Shown: positions 51,746-64,000 of the stretch, in pieces
How the letters are laid out: each line of letters opens with the position of its first letter
Numbering within the stretch: the first letter of the stretch is position 1
Origin: Panagrolaimus kolymaensis
Lineage: Eukaryota; Nematoda; Chromadorea; Rhabditida; Panagrolaimidae
Reading direction: 5' to 3'
Assembly: GCA_028622995.1 (NCBI GenBank)
Contig: JAJQJQ010000011.1
Coordinates: 3,410,001 to 3,474,000 of the forward strand
Length of the DNA: 64,000 nucleotides
The notes under the pieces: generated by a model
What the model saw: the letters and a program-made list of their open reading frames with translations, nothing else
Database searches by the model: none
What the model was told of the DNA's origin: nothing
Program-made: the position numbers and the translations under genes

Positions 51746-52476
51746 ATGCTAAAAGTTTTCGTAATTTTAACTTTTTCTTTTTCTTTTGGTTTTTGCTCTA
51801 ATTATTCAAGTAATGTTGATTTTCGTCGATACAATAATAAATTTTTAAATTATACAGTTTTAAGTGAGTTTTCATTGTTGATATAAACTGATTACAAATT
51901 TTTGATTTAGTGTGTAAAGATAATTTAACACAATTTGAAGCTGGAAAATCATTTAAATTTTTTGTTGAACGAGAACAATGGAACACTCCCTGCATGATAA
52001 ATATTCCAAGTCGAGTATTTGTTTATTTACTCATAAAATTTCATAAACCATCGATTATTTCTTTGTTTAGCGGTAATAATTATGACCTCGTTTCACATAC
52101 TGGACAAACAATTATTCCAAGTTAGTTTTTATTTTTTACAATTGCTTTTATTTTGCAATTTTTAGAACTCCATGAAGCCACCCTTTATGGTCCATTTTAT
52201 GTTCCATGTGATTTTGCGAAAATTGTTTTTCGCTCTCGTGGCTTTGATGAAAGTGTAGTATTTTCATTTTCCATTCCCACAAAAGATTTCATTGAAACTC
52301 ATCCTGATCCTTTAACTTGTGATGAAAGATTCCAAAGCCCACCGCTTCGTCGAGTTATTGGATATGCAAGAGCATCATGGGTTTATGATGATGAAGATAA
52401 TATTCAAGCAATGCGAGATAAATTAAAACACAAGTGGAATGAACATCGCAAAACTGCTTTTGATCCTTTATCCTAG
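51746..52476 (+). CDS. Secreted CUB-like domain protein
   Basis: Three exons: 51746-51863, 51911-52120, 52166-52476; 212 aa. A hydrophobic N-terminal signal peptide (MLKVFVILTFSFSFGFCS) is followed by an N-glycosylation site (NYS). The core alternates beta-strand-like segments with cysteines (MCKDNLTQFEAG, TPCMINIPSRVFVYLLIKF, YGPFYVPCDFAKIVFRSRGF, VVFSFSIP), the pattern of nematode CUB-like secreted proteins. The tail after CDERF is charged (WVYDDEDNIQAMRDKLKHKW). I do not recognise a specific orthologue. It ends 65 bp from the convergent DMRT stop. Confidence 0.75.
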
Positions 52477-52519
52477 ATTTAATTTTTAAAGAAAATTTTT
52501 ATAAATACAAAAATTTAGA

Positions 52520-52529
52520 AATAAATAAA
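52520..52529 (+). terminator. Poly(A) signals of the CUB-like gene
   Basis: Two overlapping AATAAA hexamers 44-53 nt after the stop. Cleavage 10-30 nt downstream would fall inside the last codons of the opposing DMRT gene (stop at 52542-52544). Confidence 0.6.
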
Positions 52530-52541
52530 AATTAAAATTAT

Positions 52542-55500
52542 TTAAAGAAAATTAAATGCATTATTTGGTGGAAATCGAAAAAGTGTGTGATAAACGAAAG
52601 GGTTCATTGTTGCAGGAAATCCATTGGTCGGATAAGTTACTGAAGGAAATAAAGATGTCCCAGTAATTGTTGGCCCTGAATTGGTTGAGGATGGCATTAA
52701 AAAGGAAGGCTTTGTGTCATAATTTGGTGATCGAGATGGTGGCTTCTTTGATGGAGGTGGAGTTGAACCCTCTGAAGATGTATCAATGGAATTTGGAGAT
52801 GGTTTGGCTCTGGCGGTGGATGGCGACTGCTTGGGTGAAGGATTCGAGCGAGAACCCTCTTTTGAATCTCCTGAAACATATATAAATTTATTTAACACTA
52901 AAAAAGAAAAGTCTTTTTTATGGTGGTTGCATTTATTTTGTTTCTGCGATGGGTAGAATTGAAAAAGGACACGATGGGTGCTTTTCATTCAAAGGTATAA
53001 ATATAAACTTGCACTTTTTTCTCCACACACTAGCTCGAACTTAATTAATTTATATCAAATGTGAACGTGCAAAAACAGGCGCAGTTGTCTTCTTTTTTTA
53101 AAGTATCGTTTTTTAAAGCTTGTATCTCTCAAGGTATTTTCTAATTTTATATCATTTTATCCGTTTTCAAAAATAATCAAAAATTAAACTTTATACCATC
53201 TCTAAATTTCTATAAATAAATTTTCTTAACATTATGGCTTTTTAAAATGTTATTGCATGGATGTCCACCTTTCTCATAGTCGGTGTGTAAAGCTTTTATT
53301 TCTTATACCTAAGGTTTTCCACCGGACAACTAATTTCCCTATTCAATTCTCCCATTCCTTCTTAAAAAACCCCAAATGCTTTAAAGCACCTCAATAACAA
53401 TAGCTACTTGCTTCTTTACATAGAAAATTCATTTTTCATTTATTGCGCCACCGGCCGGCCATGAATGTTGTTTTATGCAAATCATCTAGCATTTTTGAGC
53501 ATATTTTGGCTCTTTCTTAAATTTAGATTCTTCTGCATATTTGGATCCTATATGCCACCTTTGAATAACTCAAAATCAACCGCCATTCATCAACGCTTAA
53601 TTTTTATACAATGATAAAGCAAACTTAGTTCTTTCCACATTCATTCATTTTTTTTATGCTAATTTTTTTATTAACTTTCCATGATGGATTTCCATGGACA
53701 AACACACATCCAAAATTACTAGGAAGGATGGAATAGCAAAAAAAGGTGTCAAATTTTTTAAAAGTCTTAGCCAAATTCGTTAATTGTTAATTTTGTTTCT
53801 TACCAAAAAATTCACAAAATCAAGACACCTGTTTTAATGCATGATTAAGCTTTAAGTATCCCCTTCATTTTATATTCAATTATTAAACCCAATATTTTGG
53901 CAGCAACTTTTCTCTCAATTTTTTTCCTAATCCGGTAGCAGCGCCAAAATAAAAACTCAACTCTTCTTAACCGTTCAATCCTTAATCGCCTTTCTAGTTG
54001 TTGCCTCTTAAGTCATAAAATCAAAAAATATATATTGTCAATTATTTATTGCATCAATGTGGTAAGAGTCAAATTGAAAATTGAAAATTGAATATTCTAT
54101 ATTTTTGTCGCTAAACCTTTCTCTTTTACAGTAATCTCTAATATTGAAAGTTATTGTAAAATTCGAAAAGTAACAGAAAAAAATGTGGTGAAATAAAACA
54201 CTGTTTTTTGAATAAGAAAAAAACGTGGCGTCTTTAAATGGTCAATTGAAAGAGCCAAGTAAGCGATGGGTGACTGTAACTCGATATGGTCAAAAGCAAT
54301 GCTTTTCATTGTTCGCGCATTTGCTTGCCTCCCCGCCGTGTTTTTGTTTGAATGACCAAATAAAATCAAGTTTAAACACGTCGTCAATGATGTTTTTAGT
54401 TAGTTAGCACCTGTGTCGCTTTTTTCTTTTTGCCATTGTTTCGCCGAACTAGCGTTGCTCATCTTCTCCTTATTTCAACATACTCGCGTAGATGAGCAGC
54501 TTTTCACTTGGTTGTAAGTTGAGTTTTTGGATGGTCAATTAATTCTTATTTTTCACCGCTTTAAAAATGCTTTAAAATGAAAAGTGTGTTTGTTCATTAT
54601 AAATAAAAACTCGCGCAAGCAAATATAATTTGACACGCAAATTTGTGTACATTAACCATTTTTTAACAAAAGAAGCAACCGAAAAAAAAAAAAAAGCAAT
54701 ACAATCCGACCGCTGCTGGCCGCTGTCAACAGATGGTAAAAGCGAGAATCTTTGGAGTACATTTTTTTTCTTCATATTGTTACTTCTCTTTAGGCGGTTA
54801 AAAAAGTTCAAAACACTTTATAAAAAATTGAAACTTTTTTGGTTATTGAACATGAATTTTTTTTCGGAATCAAGTTACTGTTCGAAACTGAATAAACTTG
54901 AACAAAAATAAGCAAGTCTTTTTTTTAATTGAAAAGTAAAAAGATTTTTTAGGAGTTTGAACGAAACGGTTAGGGTTTCATTTTTTTATCTTCGAAAATT
55001 AAATCTGTAGCTACCAAGCAATAATGGATTATTGTAAAAAAAAGGTCGAAAAACATTTCACCTTTTGGTTTAATTTTTTTTTACTATTTTTACACTATCG
55101 AAAGCCTGTGAATTTAAAAAATATCGAAATTCTGTGAATTTAAAAAAATCAAGAAACTATTCCTTTCGATTTTATCCACAGCCATAATAAAAATAAATTA
55201 CCTGCATCATTATCTGCGGTATCAGCGGAAGCTGCTCTTTTTCTGATTGAACTAAGTAAATGATGAGCTGAAATTCGCGATTTAATTCTTTATCATTGCA
55301 AAACAATGAATGTAAGCTTACCATTATCGCCCAATAACATTTCAATTTCTCTGGTTTCTTTTTCTTCTTGAGATTGTTGACGTCTCAAAGCAACTTGAGC
55401 TGCCATAACTCTTTGTCTTTCAGCAATCAATGTACACTTGGCACAATTGCAATCTTTCCAATCGCAAAACCTTTTGTGTCCTAAAATATCGTAATCAAAT

Positions 55501-55677
55501 ATTTGAAATAATGGCTTGATAAAAACCTTTCAAAGCTGAAACTTCGCCATGGTTTCGGCATCGAGCACATTTGGGTGTTCGCTGATTTCTCTCTTGTCGC
55601 ATCCGAAGAATATGCTCGATATCAGCGGCATTTAATTTTCCACTGGATTCGGGCTTTGTATAATTTGAGGCACTCAT
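52542..55677 (-). CDS. DM-domain (Doublesex/MAB-3 related, DMRT) transcription factor
   Basis: Sequence-specific transcription factor; DMRT proteins act in sex determination and neuron or body patterning. Exons: 55527-55677, 55322-55480, 55202-55267, 52542-52870; 234 aa. Start [13 protein letters not shown], 31 nt after a TTTTTAG acceptor. The DM domain is complete: [18 protein letters not shown], then [16 protein letters not shown], with the two interlaced zinc sites C-x2-C...H...H-x3-C...C-x-C-x2-C and the recognition tail [20 protein letters not shown]. An intron splits the domain at K|GHKR. No DMA domain is seen after it; the C-terminus is S/P-rich and ends with aromatic residues ([12 protein letters not shown]). 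The sequence resembles the DMRTA/DMRT93B side of the family, but a specific dmd orthologue is not assigned. Confidence 0.92.
52871..55201 (-). other. 2.3 kb third intron of the DMRT gene
   Basis: Long for this window. It contains no supportable exon, repeat or RNA gene. Open frames at 54151-54387 and 54572-54911 lack domain-like sequence. Confidence 0.6.
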
Positions 55678-57279
55678 TTCTTTGGTTTTTACGTCGCAAT
55701 TTTGTCTAAAAAGCAATATTTAAAAATAGTCATAAAAAATAGAAAATAAAAATCAAAAGTCTAACGTATCCAAAGAAAAATATAAAAGTGTCAAGTTTAA
55801 CACGAAAAAGGAAAAGCCGTTTATGAAAAGCAAACGAAGCAAAATATGGTAGTAACGGATTGACTCCGCCTGCTGCTCTTTTTCGAAGGAGAATAACTTG
55901 AGAGGATCGAGATTGAGTGTAAATGGGAAGGAAAGAAGCAAATAAATGATTGAAAAATGAGTTAATGAATATAAAAATAAGGAAATTTTATGAAAAGCTT
56001 AGGAAGCGTATTATTTTGGTACTGTATAAAAAATAATAAGTAACTAAGAATTTTTCTCTATTAATTTTCTTAGAATTACTTTTTTTTGTCATTTTCATTA
56101 CTTTCTTTGATTAAAAATAATGAACGTTTCTAAACTTTTTAAAAATTTTTGAAATCCTTTAAAATTTAAATATTCACATTGGACAATAGGATAAACTGTA
56201 CATTTCCATTTTTACTGACCATAAAATTTTCTTACGTTTAATTTGTAATTACAGATTTACATTAATTTTAAAATATTTTTTTAAAAACTAATAATAATTG
56301 TTTAAAAATAAAATAAGTTTTAGCAACAAAAAAAATATGGCAGTGGTGAAAAGAATTTTTCAGCCAAAAAATCCAAACTCTAATTTTTTCATTCGCTTTT
56401 ATTAGGTCATTTGATCTTTCTTGTTCGTTCATCCCCATTCCATTCATCCTTCTTTTTTTCTTCACACTTGTTTCCGATTGAAGCGCTAATCAAGTGAAAT
56501 ATACCGAATTTTCCCAACTCCAAATGTGTTTGTTGTTTTTTTAATGAAACAATGAATATGTTTGTTTAGGAAGTATGAAATAGAATCCATATATTAATTT
56601 ATGTTTTTTTCTATCTTTTGCCGAAGAAAAAAAAATGTCGCATCTTTAGAGATATACTTGAAAAATCTCAGCTCTCAAAATAAGAAAAAATATGACATAA
56701 TGTACACTTTTTGATTAAAGGGGAAGTATGAGGATACGGTATCCGACATACACACACTTATCTTCTATGATTTTCAATTATTTTTATGTGGAACTAACTT
56801 CAAGTGTTATATATCTTTCTGTTTTTTTATTGCAGTAAATACATAATGTGGCTTTCTTCTTCTTTTTCTGTGGCCGTTGAAAGTTATTATTTGTAAAAGC
56901 ATTATAAGAAAAATTGTTTTATTCAGATTTTTTCTGTGATGATGATGTTGATGTGAATGTTTTTGAAAAACAACAGGACAAATGAAAGAATAAGTTGTGA
57001 AAGTAAAAAAAAAAAAGTCGAAAGACTCATAAAAAAAAGAAAGAAAGATTGACAAGAAAAAAAGATGATGAAAGCAATGGAGCAAAAAAGTGACACTTGA
57101 AAGTATGAAAAAGAAGAAATAAATATATATTCTTTAGAAAAAATGATATGGCAAAAAAATGTGACTTTTTTGAGCGTCAAAAATTATAAGTTTGAAAGAT
57201 TTAAAGAAAAATAATGTATGTACATTTTTAATTGTGATTTTTTGAGGACTTATTTGAACAACTACGGTAATAATGGATT
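55678..57279. other. Intergenic region upstream of the DMRT gene
   Basis: 1.6 kb of AT-rich DNA between the DMRT start and the MADF-BESS stop, both on the minus strand. Likely DMRT promoter plus the neighbour's 3' UTR; no further gene seen. Confidence 0.6.
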
Positions 57280-59370
57280 TTAGGGTGATTGAATTTTATC
57301 ATCTTCGACTTCCTCTTCTTTTTCATCTATTAATTCGCTAATTCTTGCTCGAATCTGAAAAGAAAATAATAATATTATGGTTATTTGATTGATTTGTCTT
57401 TTTTTTGTGTTAGTAAGAAGTAATCCTTGAAAAGAGAGAAATAATACAGTAACAAAAATGTTGTTTTCACTTTTTAGATTGAAATGAACGCACAAAAAAA
57501 AACAGCCTTTTGGCAAATTATAGAGAATTTTGGTTTCATAAATAGTTGTTATAAGCTATATTAGCATACTGTATTAGTGGCAATAAAAAAGAGGCTGTAT
57601 TCTCTTAGATTCAAATCCATTTCAAAAATTATCCATAAATGGCTTTTTAAAACTTAAAAAAAAGTTTTGTAAATAAGAATTTAAAAATAAGGGTTTTCAA
57701 GCAAACTATTGTAGAACAAAATTTTAAAATTTTGGTTATATTTAAAATTTAAAAAAAGTTGTATCGCTTAAAAAATATTTGTCAAAAGTTTCGGTAAGCT
57801 TATTTAAATTTTTAATATTCTTAAACTTCTCTTAACTTTTTATATTTAAAAAGAGAGAAAGACAGAAATAACTTTGGGTTCACATGATTGCAAAAGTAGT
57901 TAATTAATTGATTTTAACCTTCACTATTTTTATTTTAAATTTTTATTTATTACTTTTGTTTATATTAAAAAAAATGAACTTACTCCTCTTCGTTCTTTAG
58001 CAGCAAATTTTTTTAATCTAACTACAACTAATCTAGCAAATAACATATCCTCGTCATTTGCCCATTCTTTACCAAGAAATTCTTCAAGATTTTCTAATTT
58101 AGTATTCCTCGAAGAATCCGATGTGGATGATTCTGATATGGAACGAGGACTAGCGGCAACAATAAAATCTGAAGATGTAAGCTGCTGTTTTTTGTTTGTA
58201 GAAGTTTTAACCTTGATTGATCCACCTCGTCTAACGAGATATGGAGGATTTCGAGTTCGTGAATTTGTTCGTGTAGGAGATGATGAATTTGATTGTCGAA
58301 ACGCATTAAGGAGTTTCTGATCAAGCATTTTGTGAGGATCATTTGAAGCTGCAGCCGCTGCAGCTACATTATTAATTGCTTCAAGTTTCATAAGCAATCC
58401 AGCGGCTGTGGAATTATTAAATGAATTTAAAGATGAAAGTAAAGCATGAGAGGAATCCATTGTGGGAGTTTCAGTTGAATCAGGCCTATCGGATACTTGA
58501 GTTGGAAGACGATTATTATCTCCATCTTCACTCGTAGAAGCCACAGCCGAATCAGGCGAAAACTCACCTGACAATAATGAGTTGGTATTTTTGACTAAAA
58601 AAGTAAAATTCAATAACAAAAAACAAAAAAATGCATACTGTCATTCATTTGATTGTGATGGTGATGAGCAGCAGAAAAGGAACCACTTACTGCCATAATA
58701 TTTTCAAGTAGAGTATTTGCGCTCAAATTTGCAGCGTAGTTTGTAAAGTCCATTATTTCACCTTAAATAAAAAGTTTGTAATCAAAAGAACTAACAATTT
58801 TTTAAAGGAAAGAAAAAAAGGTAAAAGGTTTAAAAACCGGTGATGACGAAAGACACCCACCTCCATGTTCACCCGTAGCAGCTGATTCTTCATCATTTAA
58901 ATTTGATGATGAAAAATTATGTCCAATAAAACTTGAAGATATTGATCCTGGTTTATTATCTTTTAAATATGGATCAAGCCATGAAAGCTTTTCAAAATAT
59001 GGCCATTTAGGAATAATACCACTTCGTAAAGCTGATTTTAATTCTTTACGATATCGATCACGCATTTGAAGCCATCGCTTTTTAGCAAATTCACCTAAAT
59101 CTCAAATTTTAATACTTATTTTTAAAGGCCAGCCACAAAGATTTTTTTACCTGAAACGCTATCATCAATTCGAGCAGCAATTGATTCCCATATCAAATTT
59201 CTTTCACCATTATCTGTACAAACCCGATGTTGCTGATCATATAATTCTGGATGAGATCGAACTTCTTGAATTAAAAGCTCATTAAAGGTCATCGGTCTAC
59301 GATCCGCTGCTGCTGCGCCTTCTTGATGATGATGACTTCCCGGTGAAGCATTGAGTGGATCGTCATCCAT
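57280..59370 (-). CDS. MADF-BESS domain transcription regulator
   Basis: DNA-binding regulator of the Adf-1 type. Exons: 59151-59370, 58861-59094, 58639-58761, 57984-58594, 57280-57354; phases agree, 420 aa. Start MDDDPLNASPGSHHH; an in-frame TAG sits directly before the ATG, fixing the start. MADF domain at about residues 27-120: FNELLIQEVRSHPELYD, IWESIAARI, KKRWLQMRDRYRKEL and WPYFEKLSWLDPYL carry the expected aromatic pattern. A His-rich run (AAHHHHNQ), Ser-rich linkers and a poly-Ala run follow. The last exon junction falls in a BESS-type helical motif (MLFARLVVVRLKKFAAKERR, then IRARISELIDEKEEE), which mediates protein contacts. Two in-frame acceptors 27 nt apart precede exon 4. Confidence 0.88.
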
Positions 59371-62300
59371 CTACTAAAACATTTTTCTTAATGATGCATG
59401 CTTATACAACAGAGCCACGAAGAAGAAAAAAACACGGTTAAAAAAATTAACAGAAAAAAAACTGGCTTAAACCGGGAAAAGAAGAGAGAGAGAAAAGAAG
59501 GAAATCTTCTTCAAAAGCCATAAAAAACGAGTAAAATCTTGTCTTTTTTTTGCTCTCCGACATGTTTTTAGTAGTGAAAAAAAAGCGACGCCAAAAAAAA
59601 AAAGAATATGGAATCAAGAAAATCTCGAAAAAAAGGAAAGGATGTCCTGTCAAAGCAACCGGTTCCTGATTTGATAGCGCCTCTGGCAGCAGCTTCTTTA
59701 TTGACAGTGACCTTGCATCCTTTTTTTAAATGGAGATAAAGAGAATGCTCAAACATAAGAGAGTATTGAAAATGGAAGGAAATGATTAGAGAGAAAGGAA
59801 TAAGCTAATCCAGAATGTTTTTTTAAAGGTATTTTTTTTCATTAATTTTTATAACAGTTTATAAAAAATTAAAGAATGATTCAACGCGTGACTCTGAAAA
59901 TAAACATTCCGGAGTCATCGACGGTGAGAAGAGACAAAATAATATTGAAGAAGACGCCCCAGAATCACGTGCGTCCAATGTTATTGGCCGATGATTGTCG
60001 TCAAATCGCTTTAAGGGTCGCAAAAAAAAAAAATAGAAAACGTTTCAAAACCGTTTTTTTTATCTTTCACTTTTTACGTTTGTTTTAGAAAAAATACAAT
60101 TTGTTGCCGCAAATTTTGAATCATTATCAAACAGAAGATTAAAGATTAATAAAACTTCAAAAAAACTTATCAAAGTCCTTGAAGTCAGAAAATTGAATCC
60201 AAAAGTTAAGTTTAAGTTAAAATTAAAAAGCTAAGGCAAAAATTAAACATTCGATTTTTGACACTGCCTTGGAAACTTTCTTACAAAAAGGAGATGTTTA
60301 CAGATGAAGATGATCCGGTTTCGTCTTGTTTTTGTCTCTATCACTTTTTGTCTTGTTGAGAAGCGTAGCAGCATCAAAACGTCTTCACACTACCAGAAAA
60401 AAAATAAACACGGACACAACAACGACAGGAACGTGTCCGGTTTTTTCTCCAAAACTTTTTGTCGGCGGCGTTACGACGACAAGCTTCGTCTGCCTCCTTC
60501 TTATTTTTTTGCCGGTTTGCCTGAGGCAGTTAGTTTCTGGTAGCTGTGGGTGAAATTTGTCGGAGAAGAATCAAGCAATATGAATAGCTACCACGTCTCG
60601 GATGCATCAACATCGACATTGAAAAAAAGAAAGAAGATCAAGGTCCGTGAGAGATGAGCATGAAAATGAAAAATGAAAAAAACAAAACATTTTTTTTTTT
60701 AAATTATTTTTCTTCACCTCTTTGCGAACGACTCTTTTTTTTCAAGTAAAAAATCTTCCAGTTTATTTCATTAGACCCAATCACTTTAATTTTGGGTCCA
60801 ATAAAGACACAAGCTTGTGTACGTTATTGATTTCGAACATTTCTCTTTAACAGTGCAACCGTACGAGTATGATTGGCCCATATTGAAAACAATGATTTAC
60901 AAATGATATTAGAGAAATTTTTGTAATGACTCATTTGAACCCCCAAAAATAAATACATACTTTCTTAATTTGGGGACTAAAATAATTATTTTAATCATAA
61001 ATCAATTAAGTGATAAAAAGGCAATGAAGTTATCGAATGTCTTTTAATTCTCGACTAAAGATGAAAAAAAATCTAAAAAAAGCATTAGAAAAATAAAAAA
61101 TAAAAATCAACATTCCTTAATTTTTGGGTACGGTAATCTTACTAATGATCAAAGAACATAGCAATTGTTTTTATTTAAATAACTCATTTTTAAATATTTT
61201 TTCAGTGAACAAAGATACTATCAACTTTGTATTTTCCAATTTAATATTTTTTGTTTTATTACTGTATTCCCTGACAGCTGTGATTATAAAGGATTTTTAT
61301 ATAGCTTTATTTAAGAATTTAAAACGAAAGTAATGACAGAGCTTGTTAAAATAAATTAATGTTATTTAAGTAAATTTAATTCAAGTTTTAAAATAATTAT
61401 CAAAAAAGGCAGCTTTAGGTGATTGAGCTTAAAACAAATTGTGATTACAACCATTTTGTTCGTTTTATTAGAGGTTTTAAAGTTATGTTATTATAATACC
61501 TTTATGAAAGATTATTTCATTTCATAGAATAGGTATCACCTTGAAGTGTAAACATATTATGATGATAAAAATATAAAACAACGAGAGACGATTCGGCGCC
61601 CTTGAAATTGTTACATTTTTTATTATTATCTATTTTTATAATTACTTTGCACCTAAAATCTCTAAAACCCATATACATACTTTTATTTTCCAAAATTTTC
61701 CCTCTTTTCTTGACCCCAAACTTAATTTATCCAATTTTATTGATCAAACAAAAAAGTAGCATTTTTGTATTTTTTCGTCGAAAAAAAAACAGTAAAAAAA
61801 GTTTCATATTTTCATTTGTTTTTCTATGCAAATTGATGAGTATTATTGTTTGCTAATTGTCATCTAATCCTTTTTCTTGAAAAACAAAACAAAAAAGTTA
61901 TGAGTTTTTGTTATTCGATGCTTCCGTTCTAAAATGGTGGTTGCATTCTCTCTCGCAATGTTGCTGAAGAAAAAGAAGAAATAAATGGTTTTACGGTCAT
62001 GTTTGCCATCATCGTCCTCATGCCGTCATCATCATCAATTAAAATAAAATATTCGATGAGAGAGATGAGGACGCGAACTCGAGACTTTTTTTTGCTAATA
62101 AATAACTTTTTTTAACGAGAAAAAACACAGTTGTGTAAACTTTTTTTTTGTTTCTTCGTGCTTTTCATTATTCTAAAAATTAGTGAGAGAAAAGAAGAAA
62201 AATAATTTGGCGGGAAAATATGGAAAGTTGACATATTTGGTAAAAATAAAATAAAGGCTTACTTACAAAAATTGAGATGTCAGGTTTTTTATTTTTGTCA

Positions 62301-63908
62301 CATTATTGACATTAAATGTTTTAATATGTATTTTATTTTGTTTTGTTTTTATAAATGTTCAAGGACTTTAAAAAAAATTATAATATACAATGAATCAAAT
62401 AAAAATAATGAAATTTGTGTTCTTTTTATTCTTCGATTGGGGAAGGAAGAAGACATCTGGATTTGTCACACATCCACTTGTGGATGAGAATCGCGCTTCT
62501 CACTTCATTTATTCACTTTGGAGGCAGCTGGAAATACGCGTGTCTTATGTCTATGTCGATCCAAATCATCTTCTATAAATGGCTTCATCCTCTTTTTTAT
62601 TCTTCTTTTTTGATTGGAAATCCAATAAAAATTAAGTGTAAAAACTGTTGAACAAAAAAAGGAAAGCATGGAAAGAAAAGCCAATTGACCGAATCTCTAG
62701 AAACGGTTTATGACTTTTTACTCGTTTGTTTTCTTTTAATTTAAAAAAATAAAAGACTGTGATTTTGGAAGAAATTTATCTCTGAGTTTTAAATTTGGAA
62801 AAAATTTCACAAGCTGCTTGACACAACAAAAAAATTGTAATAAAAAAAGAGCTTATTTTGACAAATTGCGCCATCACGCAATCAAATAAATACAAACCAT
62901 AATGTGGTCGATTAACGGAGTTCCTTTTTTTTAAATGGAAACGAAAAAAAAATCAGACAAAAAAGAAGAAGGTTCATGTCACTGAAACACAAATATGGAA
63001 TGCATCCATTCATTTCTGGTGGAAAGCAATCTAAAAGTGACAATTGAAGTGATTTTTTTAAGAAAATTAAGAAATTAGGTTTATGAGGTTTCTTGGAATT
63101 AATTAAGAGTTTGACATGATGGCATGGTATTGTTACGGTAACAAATATGAATGTAAATGTTTATTATAAATAGTTCATAGAAATGAGCCTTTTAAAAGCT
63201 TTTTTAGATTTTATTTAATAACTTTATTTATATATACATAAATTTAAGACGCTCATAAAAAAAATTGTGTAAATACTATTTCTTGGAATCTTTGTTACTA
63301 CATATAATGATATATAATAACTTTAAAAAAGCTCAAGTATCAAATTGTTCATTCTTTCCTTTGCAAATAATTTCATAAATACATACACACTTTTTTAACT
63401 TTATTCTGGCATATACATATTTTCATTTGTCGTTTTCTTGTTAGTATTATAACCAATTATTATTTATAAAGTTATAAATAAATTATTTCAAAGAAATAAA
63501 TATTTTTAAACTTTATTTTATTATGATTACGTTCAATGTTGCTAATAGACTAAAAATGAAATTAAAAAACCCTCCTATACCATCTATTATTTTTTTGTTA
63601 ATGGAAAAATCTAAATCCAATGATGTCGGCTTGTTGTTGTTTCAAGAGAGAAAATGAGGAAAGATTAGAAGGTCAAACAAGGACAGCAGCTTTTTTGAAA
63701 GTTTATTTTTATTTTTATTCTATTTCATCGGATACATGAGTTTTTGACGCTTTTGGTTTATATAAAAACAACACAAAAATTGTTTGTTTTAGTGTTGCTT
63801 ATTTTTTTGGTATTGACACATTAACTTTCATTTCCGCTTTTTCTATAAAAAAAAATGCCGCCCGCTACCGCCTGTTGTATGTCGTCTGTCAACAAATAAA
63901 AAACTTAC
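59371..63908. other. Right-hand 4.5 kb upstream of the MADF-BESS gene
   Basis: No firm gene. More GC-rich patches at 59880-60030, 60300-60560 and 62400-62580 are open on one or both strands and read somewhat like protein (for example VTHPLVDENRASHFIYSLW on the plus strand at 62390-62578), but lack convincing exon structure. They may be non-coding 5' exons, promoter sequence or decayed exons. Confidence 0.5.
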
Positions 63909-64000
63909 TTGACTTCCAAAAAAAGTAAACCCAAAAAGGACGCCGCAAAAGTTGTTCGAGAACGGCACATGGAGGAGCTGATCCGGTTTTTGTCGTCGTC
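63909..64000 (-). CDS. Possible partial exon at the right edge
   Basis: A strong donor GTCAA|GTAAGTTT at 63909 is preceded by 92 nt that are GC-rich for this window and open on the minus strand. One frame reads MCRSRTTFAASFLGLLFLEV, which is signal-peptide-like. It may be the first coding exon of an unseen gene or a 5' untranslated exon of the MADF-BESS gene, whose start at 59370 follows a TTTTAG acceptor. The frame would not join to the MADF frame. Confidence 0.3.

Noticed and set aside
1..64000. tRNA, rRNA, CRISPR arrays, operon-type spacing, bacterial-type genes
   Set aside because: Scanned for box-B-like GTTCGA contexts, rRNA-like conserved blocks, regularly spaced direct repeats and intronless bacterial-like frames; none convincing. 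Gene spacing is too wide for nematode operons.

Overview
This window is nuclear DNA of a nematode. It is very AT-rich. All confidently read genes are split by spliceosomal introns, mostly 43-120 nt, with GT...TTTTAG or TTTCAG ends. The gene set is typical of worms: an HNF4-type nuclear receptor, a Patched protein, a MAST (KIN-4-type) kinase, a nematode serpentine GPCR, a DM-domain factor and a MADF-BESS factor. Several start codons sit just after a TTTTAG-like acceptor, as expected for spliced-leader trans-splicing. The strong A/T bias and TTTTAG acceptors would suit several AT-rich lineages; I cannot name the species.

Layout: 1-37, possible exon edge of a gene to the left; 1148-1439, a foldback element; 3049-10389 (-), nuclear receptor with a 4.9 kb first intron that carries a hAT-type MITE; 14500-19621 (-), Patched, 10 exons; 19622-27658, an 8 kb stretch where I see no gene; 27659-38186 (-), MAST kinase, with two further candidate first exons at 38962-39411 and 41299-41532 and a second, inverted copy of the same MITE in its 3.9 kb intron; 43730-45012 (-), C3orf33/SNase-like protein; 46346-47541 (+), chemoreceptor-type GPCR; 48164-49706 (-), Castor-type zinc-finger protein with an eh1-like motif; 51746-52476 (+), secreted CUB-like protein; 52542-55677 (-), DMRT protein, tail-to-tail with the previous gene; 57280-59370 (-), MADF-BESS protein; then 4.6 kb without a firm gene.

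The genes do not form one pathway or operon. Four encode putative transcription factors (nuclear receptor, Castor-like, DMRT, MADF-BESS), two concern membrane or cortical signalling (Patched, MAST kinase), and one is a receptor. Their large introns and long intergenic spaces fit regulated developmental genes.

The most notable observation is at the 3' end of the nuclear receptor. Two alternative terminal exons share the same phase, and each has a stop and a nearby AATAAA. Each puts an L-N-E-(V/I)-L motif, resembling the AF-2 helix, at the same offset. This suggests a receptor whose activation helix is swapped by choice of last exon. Also notable are the pair of ~630 bp hAT-type MITEs with perfect 8 bp target duplications and TIRs that differ between copies but match within each copy, the alternative kinase first exons, and two very short stop-free introns with lengths divisible by three. 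Exon joins were made by eye, without transcript evidence.
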